DNA of 64,000 bases from Pseudocolwellia agarivorans (GTDB lineage Bacteria; Pseudomonadota; Gammaproteobacteria; Enterobacterales; Alteromonadaceae). The stretch lies in contig NZ_MUZU01000010.1 of assembly GCF_002000085.1 (NCBI RefSeq), positions 167,291 through 231,290 on the forward strand. The letters run 5' to 3'. Made by a program: the position numbers and the translations under genes. The notes under the pieces were generated by a model that did not search any database, was not told where the DNA came from, and saw only the letters and a program-made list of their open reading frames with translations. Shown here in pieces: positions 45,779 to 54,010 of this stretch (its first letter is position 1; every line of letters begins with the position of its first letter).

Positions 45779-46936
45779 ATGTTATTTACTAACAAGTTGG
45801 CTTGTTCTATAGCCATCGCAGTTTCTGTATGTAGTTTTAACGCTCAATCAATAACGGTTGAAGAAGAAAGAATACAAAAAGCAATTAAAGTGATGCCATC
45901 TGTTTCATTGGCATTATCTGATCGTGTTAATTTGTTTAAAGAACAAGTGAACAAAGCACGCAATTTAACGGTACTAAGTCAGTTATCGATTCGACACGGG
46001 AAAGGTGTATGGAATGATGCTAAACAGTACTTTAAAAATACGAATAGTTATGACGATAGACCTTTGTATTGGGCTCGACTGCAAATGTCTAAAGCGCTTA
46101 AAGACACTAAAGCGTTTAAAGAATCGTTGCCCGATCAGCAAAATAAGTTACTTTGGCACTTTGAATTATATTCACGCGGACAAACGGATATAAAATTCGA
46201 CAAAAATACCAGTAAAAAAATCTTAATTACTGGCTTTGATCCCTTTTTACTTGACCGAAATATCAAGCAAAGTAATCCATCAGGTATTAGTGCACTTGTT
46301 TTAGATGATTTAGTGATTAGTACTGAAGGTAAAAGTGCCGAAATAGAAACGTTAATTTTACCTGTTAGATTTGCTGATTTTGATCAAGGTATTGTTGAAG
46401 AATTATTAACACCGTATTTTAGAGCGAATGCGGTTGATATGATCATAACCGTAAGTATGGGACGAAATAGTTTCGAGTTAGAACGCTTTCCTGGCTTACG
46501 ACGAAGTTCATTAGTGCCTGATAATTTAAATGTATTAACTGGAGCAACTAAAGATAATCCGTTAATTCCTATGTTAAATGATAAAAAACTAAGTGGGCCT
46601 GAATATTTAGAATTTACCTTACCATCTGAGCAAATGAAGAATGCAGGAGGGTTATATCCGGTTCAAGATAACCGTATTGTTACAACGAAAAATACCACTT
46701 TAGAGGTTCAAGCATTAACCGAATTAATCAATGAAATTTCGGTACAAGGTTCTGGTGGTGGCTATTTATCAAATGAAGTGTCGTATCGTAGTTTATTATT
46801 ACGAGACTTATACAGCCCCGTATTACCTGTAGGGCATATTCATACTCCAAGTATTAAAGAACATGATGACAATAAACTAGAGCTTATTGTCACTCAACTT
46901 AAAGGTATGTTAACGCAGGCGTTAAAAACGTTGTAG
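45779..46936 (+). CDS. Secreted pyroglutamyl-peptidase (C15)-like protein lacking the catalytic Cys
   Basis: The protein (~385 residues) begins with a likely signal peptide (MLFTNKLACSIAIAVSVCSFNAQS) and a ~120-residue helical region, then a peptidase C15 fold: KILITGFDPF, NPSG, and MGRNSFELERF with the active-site Glu at about 235. In the segment that normally reads T/Y-x-C-N it has GGYLSNEVSY, placing Ser at about 331 where the nucleophilic Cys belongs; the His in GHIHTP at about 355 is kept. C15 enzymes are normally cytoplasmic and half this size. I chose the ATG at 45779; a TTG at 45752 would spoil the signal peptide. Confidence 0.75.
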   Translation: MLFTNKLACSIAIAVSVCSFNAQSITVEEERIQKAIKVMPSVSLALSDRVNLFKEQVNKARNLTVLSQLSIRHGKGVWNDAKQYFKNTNSYDDRPLYWARLQMSKALKDTKAFKESLPDQQNKLLWHFELYSRGQTDIKFDKNTSKKILITGFDPFLLDRNIKQSNPSGISALVLDDLVISTEGKSAEIETLILPVRFADFDQGIVEELLTPYFRANAVDMIITVSMGRNSFELERFPGLRRSSLVPDNLNVLTGATKDNPLIPMLNDKKLSGPEYLEFTLPSEQMKNAGGLYPVQDNRIVTTKNTTLEVQALTELINEISVQGSGGGYLSNEVSYRSLLLRDLYSPVLPVGHIHTPSIKEHDDNKLELIVTQLKGMLTQALKTL

Positions 46937-47024
46937 ATGTTAAAAATATCATATTTAATCTGTTAAAAGCTTTTATAATCTATATGATAGCATTCAAATC
47001 TTATGTTTTAAGTTAAGGATACGG

Positions 47025-47846
47025 ATGTTATCTCATTTCAGTAGTTCACGTGTTTGGACTATTACTCTTTTTGAATTAGCTCGTCTATTCGCGTCTAAGC
47101 GCGGGCTGATTGTTCTTGCTGCTTTTTCATGTCTTTGGTTTTTGATCTTTACTTATATTATAGGGTCTGCGGCTGAGTTTATAACATCTGAAAGCTTTAA
47201 AGCTCTTGCTCAACAAGCTTTTGGTAAACTTAACTTATTAGCGCTCTTGGAGTGGGAATTACCTGAATTAAGTGTTTATTGGATTATTTCAGCTTATTTA
47301 TTGCCTACATTTGCGATTTTATTTTCATGTGATCAAACTTGTTCTGATCGTGAGCGCGGTACGCTACGCTTTATTTTATTAAGAACCAGTCGACCAGAAT
47401 TACTTTATGGTCGATTTTTAGGGCAAGTACTGATCCTCGCTATTCTTATATTTATTACATTAATTGCTAGCTTACTTTTTTCATTACTCAATGAACAAAC
47501 GGTGAGTTTTGGTTCATTAAGTTTGTCTTTTAGTATTTTATTAAAACTTATTATTATTAGCTTACCTTTTATTGCGGGAATGACGCTGATTAATGTGTTT
47601 GTTAAATCAGCTAAAATGTCATTAATAGTGTATTTTTTAATTTATATAGGCTCTGCGATAATCATTAATTTAATGACTCGTTTTGTTATGGATTTATCGT
47701 TCTTGTTTTATTTATTTCCAGGTGAACAAATTGAATCTGTTGTAGGTTTTGAAAGTAATTACGTTAATAATTATATTATTCCTTTAACACAAACTGTTGT
47801 TTATTTGGCATTAGCGCAATTTATTTTTAAAAGGTCATCACTATGA
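47025..47846 (+). CDS. ABC-2-type transporter permease
   Basis: This 273-residue protein has about six hydrophobic helices (IVLAAFSCLWFLIFTYIIG near residue 30; VYWIISAYLLPTFAILFS near 86; FLGQVLILAILIFITLIASLLFSLL near 126; and later ones) and the cytoplasmic loop CDQTCSDRERGTLRFILLRTSRPELLYGR typical of ABC-2 and NosY-type permeases. With the ATPase gene that overlaps it by 4 bases (ATGA), it forms an exporter of unknown substrate. AGGATAC precedes the ATG. Confidence 0.88.
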   Translation: MLSHFSSSRVWTITLFELARLFASKRGLIVLAAFSCLWFLIFTYIIGSAAEFITSESFKALAQQAFGKLNLLALLEWELPELSVYWIISAYLLPTFAILFSCDQTCSDRERGTLRFILLRTSRPELLYGRFLGQVLILAILIFITLIASLLFSLLNEQTVSFGSLSLSFSILLKLIIISLPFIAGMTLINVFVKSAKMSLIVYFLIYIGSAIIINLMTRFVMDLSFLFYLFPGEQIESVVGFESNYVNNYIIPLTQTVVYLALAQFIFKRSSL

Positions 47847-48742
47847 GTTTATTAATTAAAGTTGAAGGCTTAAATAAAAGGTATGGCAACAAACATGCGT
47901 TGAAAAATGTAAACTTTGAAATAAATAAAGGTGACCCTGTTGCGTTAGTTGGCCCTAATGGAGCTGGTAAAACCACACTTTTTAGTATTTTATGTGGTTA
48001 TATTCCTTATGATAGCGGCAATGTATCTATTCTGGGGGAGTCGCCTAGTATTGCCGCGGTTAACCAAACATTTAGTGCATTACCGCAAGATGCTCAATTA
48101 GACCCCAAATATTCAATAGAAAGCCAATTAAAATTTTATGCTCAGCTGCAAGGCTTTAGTACTAAACAAAGTGTTATTGAAGCCCATAAAGTACTTGATA
48201 TGGTAGGTCTTGAAGACAACTACAAAGTAAAACCTTTAGAGCTTTCTCATGGGATGCGTAAACGTGCCGCCATAGCGCAATCACTTATCGGATCGCCTCA
48301 ATTAGTTATTTTAGATGAAGCGACTGCGGGCTTAGATCCTAAACATGCTAAAGACATTCGTGAGATTATCTCTAATCTATCAAACGAAATTACTTTTGTG
48401 CTAAGTTCGCACGACTTAAGTGAATTAGAACGTTTATGTGATCAAGTTTTGTATCTTGAAAATGGTGAACTAAAAGAGCATCAAACATTAACGTCAAAAG
48501 ATGATTTTAATTATTTAACGCTACGTATGAAACAGCACTCAGATAGCTTTGTAAAAGAAGTATCCATGTTGCCGTCTGTACAAAACGTATCTCAACTTCA
48601 AGGTAAAGAATATCTTATTAGCTACACCCAATTAGACAATACTGAACCTTTTGATATTACCTTTTTAAAATATTGCCACAAACAAAACTGGATTTATTCA
48701 CAGTTAGTTAACGGTAAAACCCTTGAAAATCAATTGTTCTAA
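47843..48742 (+). CDS. ABC transporter ATP-binding protein
   Basis: This 299-residue ATPase has Walker A in ALVGPNGAGKTTLFSIL near residue 38, a Q loop (SALPQDAQLD), the signature ELSHGMRKRAAIAQSL, Walker B in PQLVILDEATAGLDP and the switch His in VLSSHDLSELERLC. The C-terminal ~80 residues form an extra domain as in NosF- and CcmA-like exporter ATPases. The start overlaps the permease stop as ATGA, so the two are translated together. The signature has HGMRK in place of the usual SGGQ-type motif, a known variation in this branch. Confidence 0.93.
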   Translation: MSLLIKVEGLNKRYGNKHALKNVNFEINKGDPVALVGPNGAGKTTLFSILCGYIPYDSGNVSILGESPSIAAVNQTFSALPQDAQLDPKYSIESQLKFYAQLQGFSTKQSVIEAHKVLDMVGLEDNYKVKPLELSHGMRKRAAIAQSLIGSPQLVILDEATAGLDPKHAKDIREIISNLSNEITFVLSSHDLSELERLCDQVLYLENGELKEHQTLTSKDDFNYLTLRMKQHSDSFVKEVSMLPSVQNVSQLQGKEYLISYTQLDNTEPFDITFLKYCHKQNWIYSQLVNGKTLENQLF

Positions 48743-48763
48743 AAACAAATATACATAAAAAAT

Positions 48764-49087
48764 ATGAAACCTAATACCCAAAAACTTTATGAGCTAATTG
48801 CAGAAGCCACAGACTTGTTTATTCAAAAAAACACGGGCATAAATACATCGGTTGGATTAATGGATAAAGCCCTTAGAAATAAAGGCTTAGAAGCCGATGC
48901 TGTAACTGTAGATGCTATAGCCTCTAAGAATCGATTAATATTTGTTTTACTTGATGCCAATACTGACATAGTTGGTATTGGCTTAGGCAATATTATTGAA
49001 GATAATATTGATCTGGTTGATCAAATAGCCCTTAACGAACTTAATCCTAAAGTTGCCGCTGAATTATTGGTTAAGTATTTGAAATAG
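48764..49087 (+). CDS. Conserved hypothetical protein (107 residues)
   Basis: I do not recognise this small soluble protein. It is helical at the N-terminus (TQKLYELIAEATDLFIQKNTG), then has a beta-strand pair around NRLIFVLLDANTDIVGIGLGNI and an acidic end. It starts 22 bases after the ABC ATPase gene and is likely part of the same transcript. A short perfect hairpin (ATTACCTT and AAGGTAAT, 49092-49111) follows the stop but lacks a T tract. Confidence 0.55.
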   Translation: MKPNTQKLYELIAEATDLFIQKNTGINTSVGLMDKALRNKGLEADAVTVDAIASKNRLIFVLLDANTDIVGIGLGNIIEDNIDLVDQIALNELNPKVAAELLVKYLK

Positions 49088-49153
49088 CGATATTACCTTG
49101 TTAAAGGTAATAACTGTAACTTGTAGAATTGTAACTAAAAAAAGAAATTAATT

Positions 49154-49702
49154 ATGAATAGTCTTGAATTATTATTGAATCGCCAATCTAATCCTCACCT
49201 TTGTGAACCCGCACCAGTAGGTGATGATTTACATCATATATTAAGTGCTGGTATGAGAGTGCCTGATCATGGCTGTTTAACACCATGGCACTTTACCGTT
49301 ATCCAAGGTGAAGGCTTAAACACATTGAGCCAACACTTTGTAAACGCGGTAAAAATTGATACTGACGACGCTGCTAAAATAGAAAAAACCAGCAAAATGC
49401 CATTTAGAGCACCTATGATTATCGTAGTTAGCACGCAATATAAAGAACATAAAGTGCCGCAGCAAGAACAGCTTGTTGCAGCAGGTTGCAGCGTACATGC
49501 CATGCAAATGATGGCTTATAGCTTGGGCTTTGGTGCGGTATGGCGAACAGGAGAGTTAAGTTACAATAATTCGGTTAAATACGCGTTAAACATCAACAGA
49601 CAAGACGATATTGTTGGTTTTTTATATATAGGTACAGAGAAAAAACAATTACCCACAAAACCAGTAAAACCTTACGAAAGTCATGTAACCTACTTAAGCT
49701 AA
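49154..49702 (+). CDS. Nitroreductase-family protein, YdjA-like
   Basis: This 182-residue protein matches the small FMN-dependent nitroreductases of the YdjA group: it begins LELLLNRQSNPHLCEPAP, has AGMRVPDHGCLTPWHFTVI near residue 37 with the FMN phosphate-binding region, and AAGCSVHAMQMMAYSLGFGAVWRTG near residue 113. The substrate is unknown; such enzymes reduce nitro, quinone or other acceptors with NAD(P)H. AAAGAAATT precedes the ATG. It is the last gene before the promoter region of the catabolic island. Confidence 0.88.
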   Translation: MNSLELLLNRQSNPHLCEPAPVGDDLHHILSAGMRVPDHGCLTPWHFTVIQGEGLNTLSQHFVNAVKIDTDDAAKIEKTSKMPFRAPMIIVVSTQYKEHKVPQQEQLVAAGCSVHAMQMMAYSLGFGAVWRTGELSYNNSVKYALNINRQDDIVGFLYIGTEKKQLPTKPVKPYESHVTYLS

Positions 49703-49842
49703 TTTTCTCGTTATTTCTTAAGTTTAAGTAGCTAATTTAACTTTAGTTGGTTACTTAAACCGCTTAAATCATTTAATTTAACATTAATTCTTCTACAATT
49801 TGCTAATCGTCAAATCTCTCACCTAAACTCAGTGTTAACTCT

Positions 49843-49856
49843 TACAAAATATTGTA
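49843..49856. promoter_or_regulatory. Inverted repeat in the promoter of the catabolic island
   Basis: Arms TACAA and TTGTA flank AATA, a 14-base site of the kind bound by GntR- or TetR-type dimers. It lies 70-83 bases before the DUF1330 start. AT-rich sequence makes such short sites common, so support is modest. Confidence 0.3.
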
Positions 49857-49925
49857 GCTTTGTTTTATCTATTTAGATCATAGCGTTTCATGATCACCAC
49901 ACATATAAAAATATAGGATATAACA

Positions 49926-50213
49926 ATGAGTGCCTATCTAATAATAAAAGCAAGACTTACCGATAGAGAAAAATTTCAAGCCTACGCTAATGCTGTTCCT
50001 GAAGTAGTAAAAGCCTTTGGTGGTGTTTATATTGCGATAGATTCATCCCCTGAAGTTTTTGAAGGCGAAACCGAAATTGGCAGTGTTGTTATCTCAAAGT
50101 GGCCATCTAAACAAGCAGGACAAGATTTTTGGAATTCAGACGAATATAAAAAAATAATCCCGTTGCGCGCAGGTACTGGCGACTTTCACGTAATGTTAGT
50201 AGAAGGCGTATAA
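49926..50213 (+). CDS. DUF1330-domain protein
   Basis: This 95-residue protein has the dimeric alpha+beta barrel pattern of DUF1330: SAYLIIKARLTDREKFQAY, VVKAFGGVYIAID and the conserved end WPSKQAGQDFWNSDEYKKIIPLR. Members are often encoded in catabolic operons and bind small ligands, but few have assigned reactions. It is the first gene of the island, with ATAGGATATAACA upstream of its ATG, and the nitrilase-like gene begins 4 bases after its stop. Confidence 0.88.
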   Translation: MSAYLIIKARLTDREKFQAYANAVPEVVKAFGGVYIAIDSSPEVFEGETEIGSVVISKWPSKQAGQDFWNSDEYKKIIPLRAGTGDFHVMLVEGV

Positions 50214-50217
50214 ACGA

Positions 50218-51264
50218 ATGACCATTCCCTACACAGCGGTAGCGCTGCAAACACGATGTTTTGCTATTAATAAACTAAATGTGCAAGACGCTCGCGCAAA
50301 AATGTTAACGAATATTGAACGTATTTCAGGGCAAGTAAGAGGTACTAAAGGTTTTGTTGGTCCACAGGTTAAGTTAGTCGTTTTACCTGAATATTTTATG
50401 ACAAGTTTTCCGATGGGAGAGTCGTTACCTGAATGGAAGGCGAAAGGCGCTATTGCTAAAAATGGTCCTGAATACGATGCACTGTCGAAAATAGCGCAAG
50501 ATAATGGCATTTATTTATCAGGCAATGTGTATGAGCTTGACGAACATTTTCCTGATTTGTATTTTCAAACCTCTTTTATTTTAAATCCTAGCGGCGACTG
50601 TATATTACGTTATCGTCGTTTAGTTTCCATGTTTGCTCCTACACCCCACGATGTGCTGGATAAGTATTTAGATATTTATGGTTACGAAGGCTTGTTTCCG
50701 GTAGCCAAAACAGAGTTAGGTAATTTAGCTACCGTAGCTTCTGAAGAAATTTTATACCCTGAAATCGCTCGTTCTTTAGCGATGCAAGGAGCCGAAGTAT
50801 TTTTGCATAGTTCTTCTGAAGTGGGGTCTACCCAATTAACGCCTAAAGATATCGCCAAACGTGCAAGAGCGATTGAAAATTTAGCCTATGTAGTATCAGC
50901 TAATTCAGCCGGTATTGCCGACATTGATTTTCCCGCAGAGTCTACTGATGGCTTGTCAAAAATTGTTGACTACAAAGGCTTAGTTTTAGCAGAAGCAGGT
51001 ATGGGAGAGAGTATGGTGGCAAATGTAGAAATAGATATTAATGCGTTAAGACGTTATAGAAATAAACCCGGTATGGGCAATATTTTATCTCGACAACGCA
51101 ATGAATTATTTGCACCTATGTATCAAAAATCTGTGTATCCAGCCAATAATATGTTAACGGCTACAGGTGAAAACAAGCCGATTGAACGAAGCCATTTTAT
51201 GAATACTCAAATGGAAACAATCGCTCAACTGAAAAAGTCCGGCATTATCGGTGATGTAAAGTAA
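50218..51264 (+). CDS. Nitrilase-superfamily protein with altered catalytic residues
   Basis: The 348-residue protein has the carbon-nitrogen hydrolase fold, but only one of the Glu-Lys-Cys residues is kept. Glu is present in LPEYFM (58). The Lys position, in the usual Y-R-K motif, reads YRRLV (Arg134), and the Cys position reads ASEEILYPE (Ser175), although the following Glu and Pro-Glu are conserved. Family enzymes hydrolyse amides or nitriles through the Cys, so this is either a pseudoenzyme or uses other chemistry. It is tightly linked to DUF1330 and aldehyde dehydrogenase genes. Confidence 0.82.
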   Translation: MTIPYTAVALQTRCFAINKLNVQDARAKMLTNIERISGQVRGTKGFVGPQVKLVVLPEYFMTSFPMGESLPEWKAKGAIAKNGPEYDALSKIAQDNGIYLSGNVYELDEHFPDLYFQTSFILNPSGDCILRYRRLVSMFAPTPHDVLDKYLDIYGYEGLFPVAKTELGNLATVASEEILYPEIARSLAMQGAEVFLHSSSEVGSTQLTPKDIAKRARAIENLAYVVSANSAGIADIDFPAESTDGLSKIVDYKGLVLAEAGMGESMVANVEIDINALRRYRNKPGMGNILSRQRNELFAPMYQKSVYPANNMLTATGENKPIERSHFMNTQMETIAQLKKSGIIGDVK

Positions 51265-51279
51265 CTGTGAGAAAATCCA

Positions 51280-52686
51280 ATGAAATCAATAGATATACGT
51301 AATGTTAGAACTGGTGTATACGATTACGCGTTACCATTGTGTGATGCTAATACGGTAAACTCAGCCGTAGCACAGTTAAGAACCCATCAAAAAGCATGGC
51401 AAAACACATCACTTGAACAGCGAGTGAAAGTAGTAAAACAGTTAGCTCATAAATTGAATGAAAATAAAACCGAGCTCGTTAGCGCATTAATTGCCGATAC
51501 GGGTCGTTATAAAGAATCGATATTAGAAGTTGATGTAGTAATAAAAGGCATAGAGCGTTGGTGTGAACAAGCTCCTGCTGTATTGCAAAGCAAAGAAGAA
51601 AAGCAGGCAGAAGTTCCATTTCTTAAAATTAAGCAAACCATTATACCTTATCAAGTGGTTGGTGTTATCAGCCCTTGGAATTTTCCATTATTACTTTCAA
51701 TGGTTGATGCTATACCAGCTTTAATTGCGGGTTGCTCGATCATACTAAAACCCAGTGAAGTAACCTCTAAATTTGTAACCCCTTTTCAAAAAGTATTAGA
51801 TCAAGTACCTGAGCTATCTAAGGTGTTTTCAGTTGTTACTGGCGCAGGAGAAACTGGGCAAGCGGTTATTGAGTCAGTTGACTCACTTTGTTTTACAGGC
51901 AGTGTCGCAACGGGTCAAAAAGTGGCTGCAGCTTGTGCTCAACGTTTTATTCCAGCGTTTTTAGAATTAGGGGGTAAAGATCCCGCCATTGTTTGCCATG
52001 ATGCGGATCCCATTATTGCGGCTAAAGCGTTATGTTGGGGAAGTATGGTTAACGCAGGGCAGTCATGTATGTCTTTAGAACGAGTATATGTTCATAAAGA
52101 TATCGCTGAAGCGTTTATTACCGAACTAACGAATAACGTCGCTAAACTCACGCATAACTACCCAGACGTAACACAAGGTGATATCGGGCCTATTATTTCA
52201 GATAAACAAGTTCAAATTGTGCAAACACAACTGCAAGATGCAAAAGACAAAGGCGCTGAAATTTTATGTGGCGGTAATGTCGTTGAGCTTGGTGGAGGTA
52301 GCTATTGTCAGCCCACGGTAATTACTAATACGTCACCCGACATGTTAGTCGTTAAAGACGAAACCTTTGCCGCTATTTTACCGGTTGTTATTGTTGACTC
52401 TGATCAGCATGCAATTGAGTTAGCAAATGATACTGTTTATGGCTTATCAGCAGCCGTTTTTAGCCAAAATATAGACTATGCTCACCAAGTTGCTAGTGAA
52501 CTCGATGCTGGAGCTGTCAGTATTAATGACGCTTCTTTAACCGCTTTAGTTCATGAAATGGAAAAACAATCCTTTAAGCTATCAGGCCTTGGTGGCTCAC
52601 GCATGGGTAAAGAATCTATTTTTAGATTTGTTCGTAAAAAAGCGCACATCAGGAATGTTGGAGTTGAATCTCCTTGGTGGTTTTAA
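51280..52686 (+). CDS. Aldehyde dehydrogenase (NAD(P)+)
   Basis: This 468-residue enzyme oxidises an aldehyde to a carboxylate. It has GVISPWNFPLLLSM for cofactor binding near residue 128, ILKPSEVTSK, FTGSVATGQKVA, the catalytic Glu in LELGGKDPAIV near residue 230, and the nucleophile Cys263 in NAGQSCMSLERVYV. All catalytic residues are intact. The C-terminus ends in LGGSRMGKESIFRF, close to coniferyl- and betaine-type aldehyde dehydrogenases. It ends the first transcriptional block of the island; 126 bases with an 18-bp palindrome follow. Confidence 0.95.
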   Translation: MKSIDIRNVRTGVYDYALPLCDANTVNSAVAQLRTHQKAWQNTSLEQRVKVVKQLAHKLNENKTELVSALIADTGRYKESILEVDVVIKGIERWCEQAPAVLQSKEEKQAEVPFLKIKQTIIPYQVVGVISPWNFPLLLSMVDAIPALIAGCSIILKPSEVTSKFVTPFQKVLDQVPELSKVFSVVTGAGETGQAVIESVDSLCFTGSVATGQKVAAACAQRFIPAFLELGGKDPAIVCHDADPIIAAKALCWGSMVNAGQSCMSLERVYVHKDIAEAFITELTNNVAKLTHNYPDVTQGDIGPIISDKQVQIVQTQLQDAKDKGAEILCGGNVVELGGGSYCQPTVITNTSPDMLVVKDETFAAILPVVIVDSDQHAIELANDTVYGLSAAVFSQNIDYAHQVASELDAGAVSINDASLTALVHEMEKQSFKLSGLGGSRMGKESIFRFVRKKAHIRNVGVESPWWF

Positions 52687-52778
52687 ACTAAAAACCATTT
52701 AAACCCCTCCCATTTGTCATTTGTCAAAGCGCAGGGCTAGTAATTAGCCCTTGTGTCTACCATAATTATTTCAACTTA

Positions 52779-52796
52779 AATTTGTCCGGACAAATT
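52779..52796. promoter_or_regulatory. 18-bp perfect palindromic operator
   Basis: AATTTGTCC at 52779-52787 is the exact reverse complement of GGACAAATT at 52788-52796. It lies 17-34 bases before the HapK-like start, overlapping the expected core promoter or transcript start, so a bound dimer would repress. The TTGTCCGGACAA core resembles operators of GntR/FCD-type regulators. No regulator gene lies in the island. Confidence 0.7.
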
Positions 52797-52812
52797 ATCT
52801 AGAGGAATAATC

Positions 52813-53121
52813 ATGACTACAATCGTTGTTTTATTTAACTTAAAAAAAGACGTTAGCGTATCTGAATACGAACAGTGGGCAAAAGAAACTGATTTACCTA
52901 CAGCTAGTGGTTTACCGTCGGTTGATCAATTTGAAGTGCTAAGAGCTGAAGGCTTACTTATGTCAGAAGACAATGCACCTTATCAATACATCGAAATATT
53001 AAAAATCAACAGTATGGAACAGTTTGGTACTGATGTAAGCAGTGAAGTGATGCAAAAGGTTGCACAAGAATTCCAAAGCTTTGCTGATAACCCATTATTC
53101 ATTTCAACGTCAAACTTATAG
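52813..53121 (+). CDS. HapK/RedY-like dimeric alpha+beta barrel protein
   Basis: The 102-residue protein begins TTIVVLFNLKKDVSVSEYEQWAKETDLPTASGLPSV, a ferredoxin-like alpha+beta barrel start seen in REDY-like proteins such as HapK of prodigiosin clusters and in EthD-type small proteins. A central PYQYIEILKINSMEQF and an end with DNPLFISTS follow. Such proteins bind hydrophobic ring compounds and some act as cyclases or decarboxylases. It starts right after the 18-bp palindrome, has AGAGGAATA upstream, and ends 9 bases before the SDR gene. Confidence 0.7.
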   Translation: MTTIVVLFNLKKDVSVSEYEQWAKETDLPTASGLPSVDQFEVLRAEGLLMSEDNAPYQYIEILKINSMEQFGTDVSSEVMQKVAQEFQSFADNPLFISTSNL

Positions 53122-53130
53122 AGAACAGTT

Positions 53131-53973
53131 ATGGCTATTTATTCTGAACTTAAAAATAAAGTTGTTGTTATTACCGGTGCTGGTCGTCCTAAAGGTTTAG
53201 GTGAAGCAATGGCGAAACGCCTAGCTGAAGAAGGCTGTAAAGTTGTTATTACTGATATAGGCCAAGCCGCAGGTGAACATATGCCTGAGTCAGCGATTGG
53301 TACATCTTCTGAAATGCAAACTATAGTTGATGATATAAAAAACGCAGGCGGTGAAGCCAGTTACTTTATTTGTAATGTACTACACGCAGAAGAAGTGCAA
53401 GCAGCGGTTCAATTTGCCGTAGACACCTACGGAAAACTCGATATCTGGATAAACAATGCCGGTATCGGATATTTAATGAAGCCGATTTTAGACATGGAAG
53501 TCTCCGAATGGGATTCAGTACTCAATGTAAATTTAAGAGGTACTTTCCTCGGTATTAAGTTTGCAGCAGAGCAAATGGTTAAGCAGGGCGTTGGTGGAAA
53601 AATTATAAATATTGGCTCGCAAGCATCTAAATCAGCTTTTGCTCATGCCTCAGCTTATACAACGTCTAAACACGGTATGAACGGTATTACTCGAGTTGCT
53701 GCCCAAGAGCTGGGGCAATACCAAATTAACGTCAACCAAATTTGCCCTAACCATATCACTACTGGATTAGGCGCATGGCAAAACGAACATTTTTCTGAAG
53801 TAACAGGAAAAGGGCATGAACAATACATGAAAGACATGCGAGATCGTATTCCTATGGGACGCCCCGGTTTACAAGATGATATTGCCAAAGCATGCGCTTT
53901 TTTATGTTCAGACCAAGCGGTTTATATAACAGGCGAATGTATGAATGTATCGGGTGGCGAAGAATACCATTAG
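53131..53973 (+). CDS. Short-chain dehydrogenase/reductase
   Basis: This 280-residue SDR has the cofactor-binding VVITGAGRPKGLGEAMAKRL near residue 11, the structural NNAG in DIWINNAGIGY near residue 108, and the catalytic Ser/Tyr/Lys in NIGSQASKSAFAHASAYTTSKHG near residues 155-177. It oxidises an alcohol or reduces a ketone with NAD(P). The extra Arg-Pro-Lys in the glycine motif recalls dehydrogenases acting on larger substrates. The end VYITGECMNVSGGEEYH is typical. It follows the HapK-like gene by 9 bases. Confidence 0.93.
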   Translation: MAIYSELKNKVVVITGAGRPKGLGEAMAKRLAEEGCKVVITDIGQAAGEHMPESAIGTSSEMQTIVDDIKNAGGEASYFICNVLHAEEVQAAVQFAVDTYGKLDIWINNAGIGYLMKPILDMEVSEWDSVLNVNLRGTFLGIKFAAEQMVKQGVGGKIINIGSQASKSAFAHASAYTTSKHGMNGITRVAAQELGQYQINVNQICPNHITTGLGAWQNEHFSEVTGKGHEQYMKDMRDRIPMGRPGLQDDIAKACAFLCSDQAVYITGECMNVSGGEEYH

Positions 53974-54010
53974 ATTAACTTGTTTAAACACATCATAAAA
54001 GTTGAAGAAT

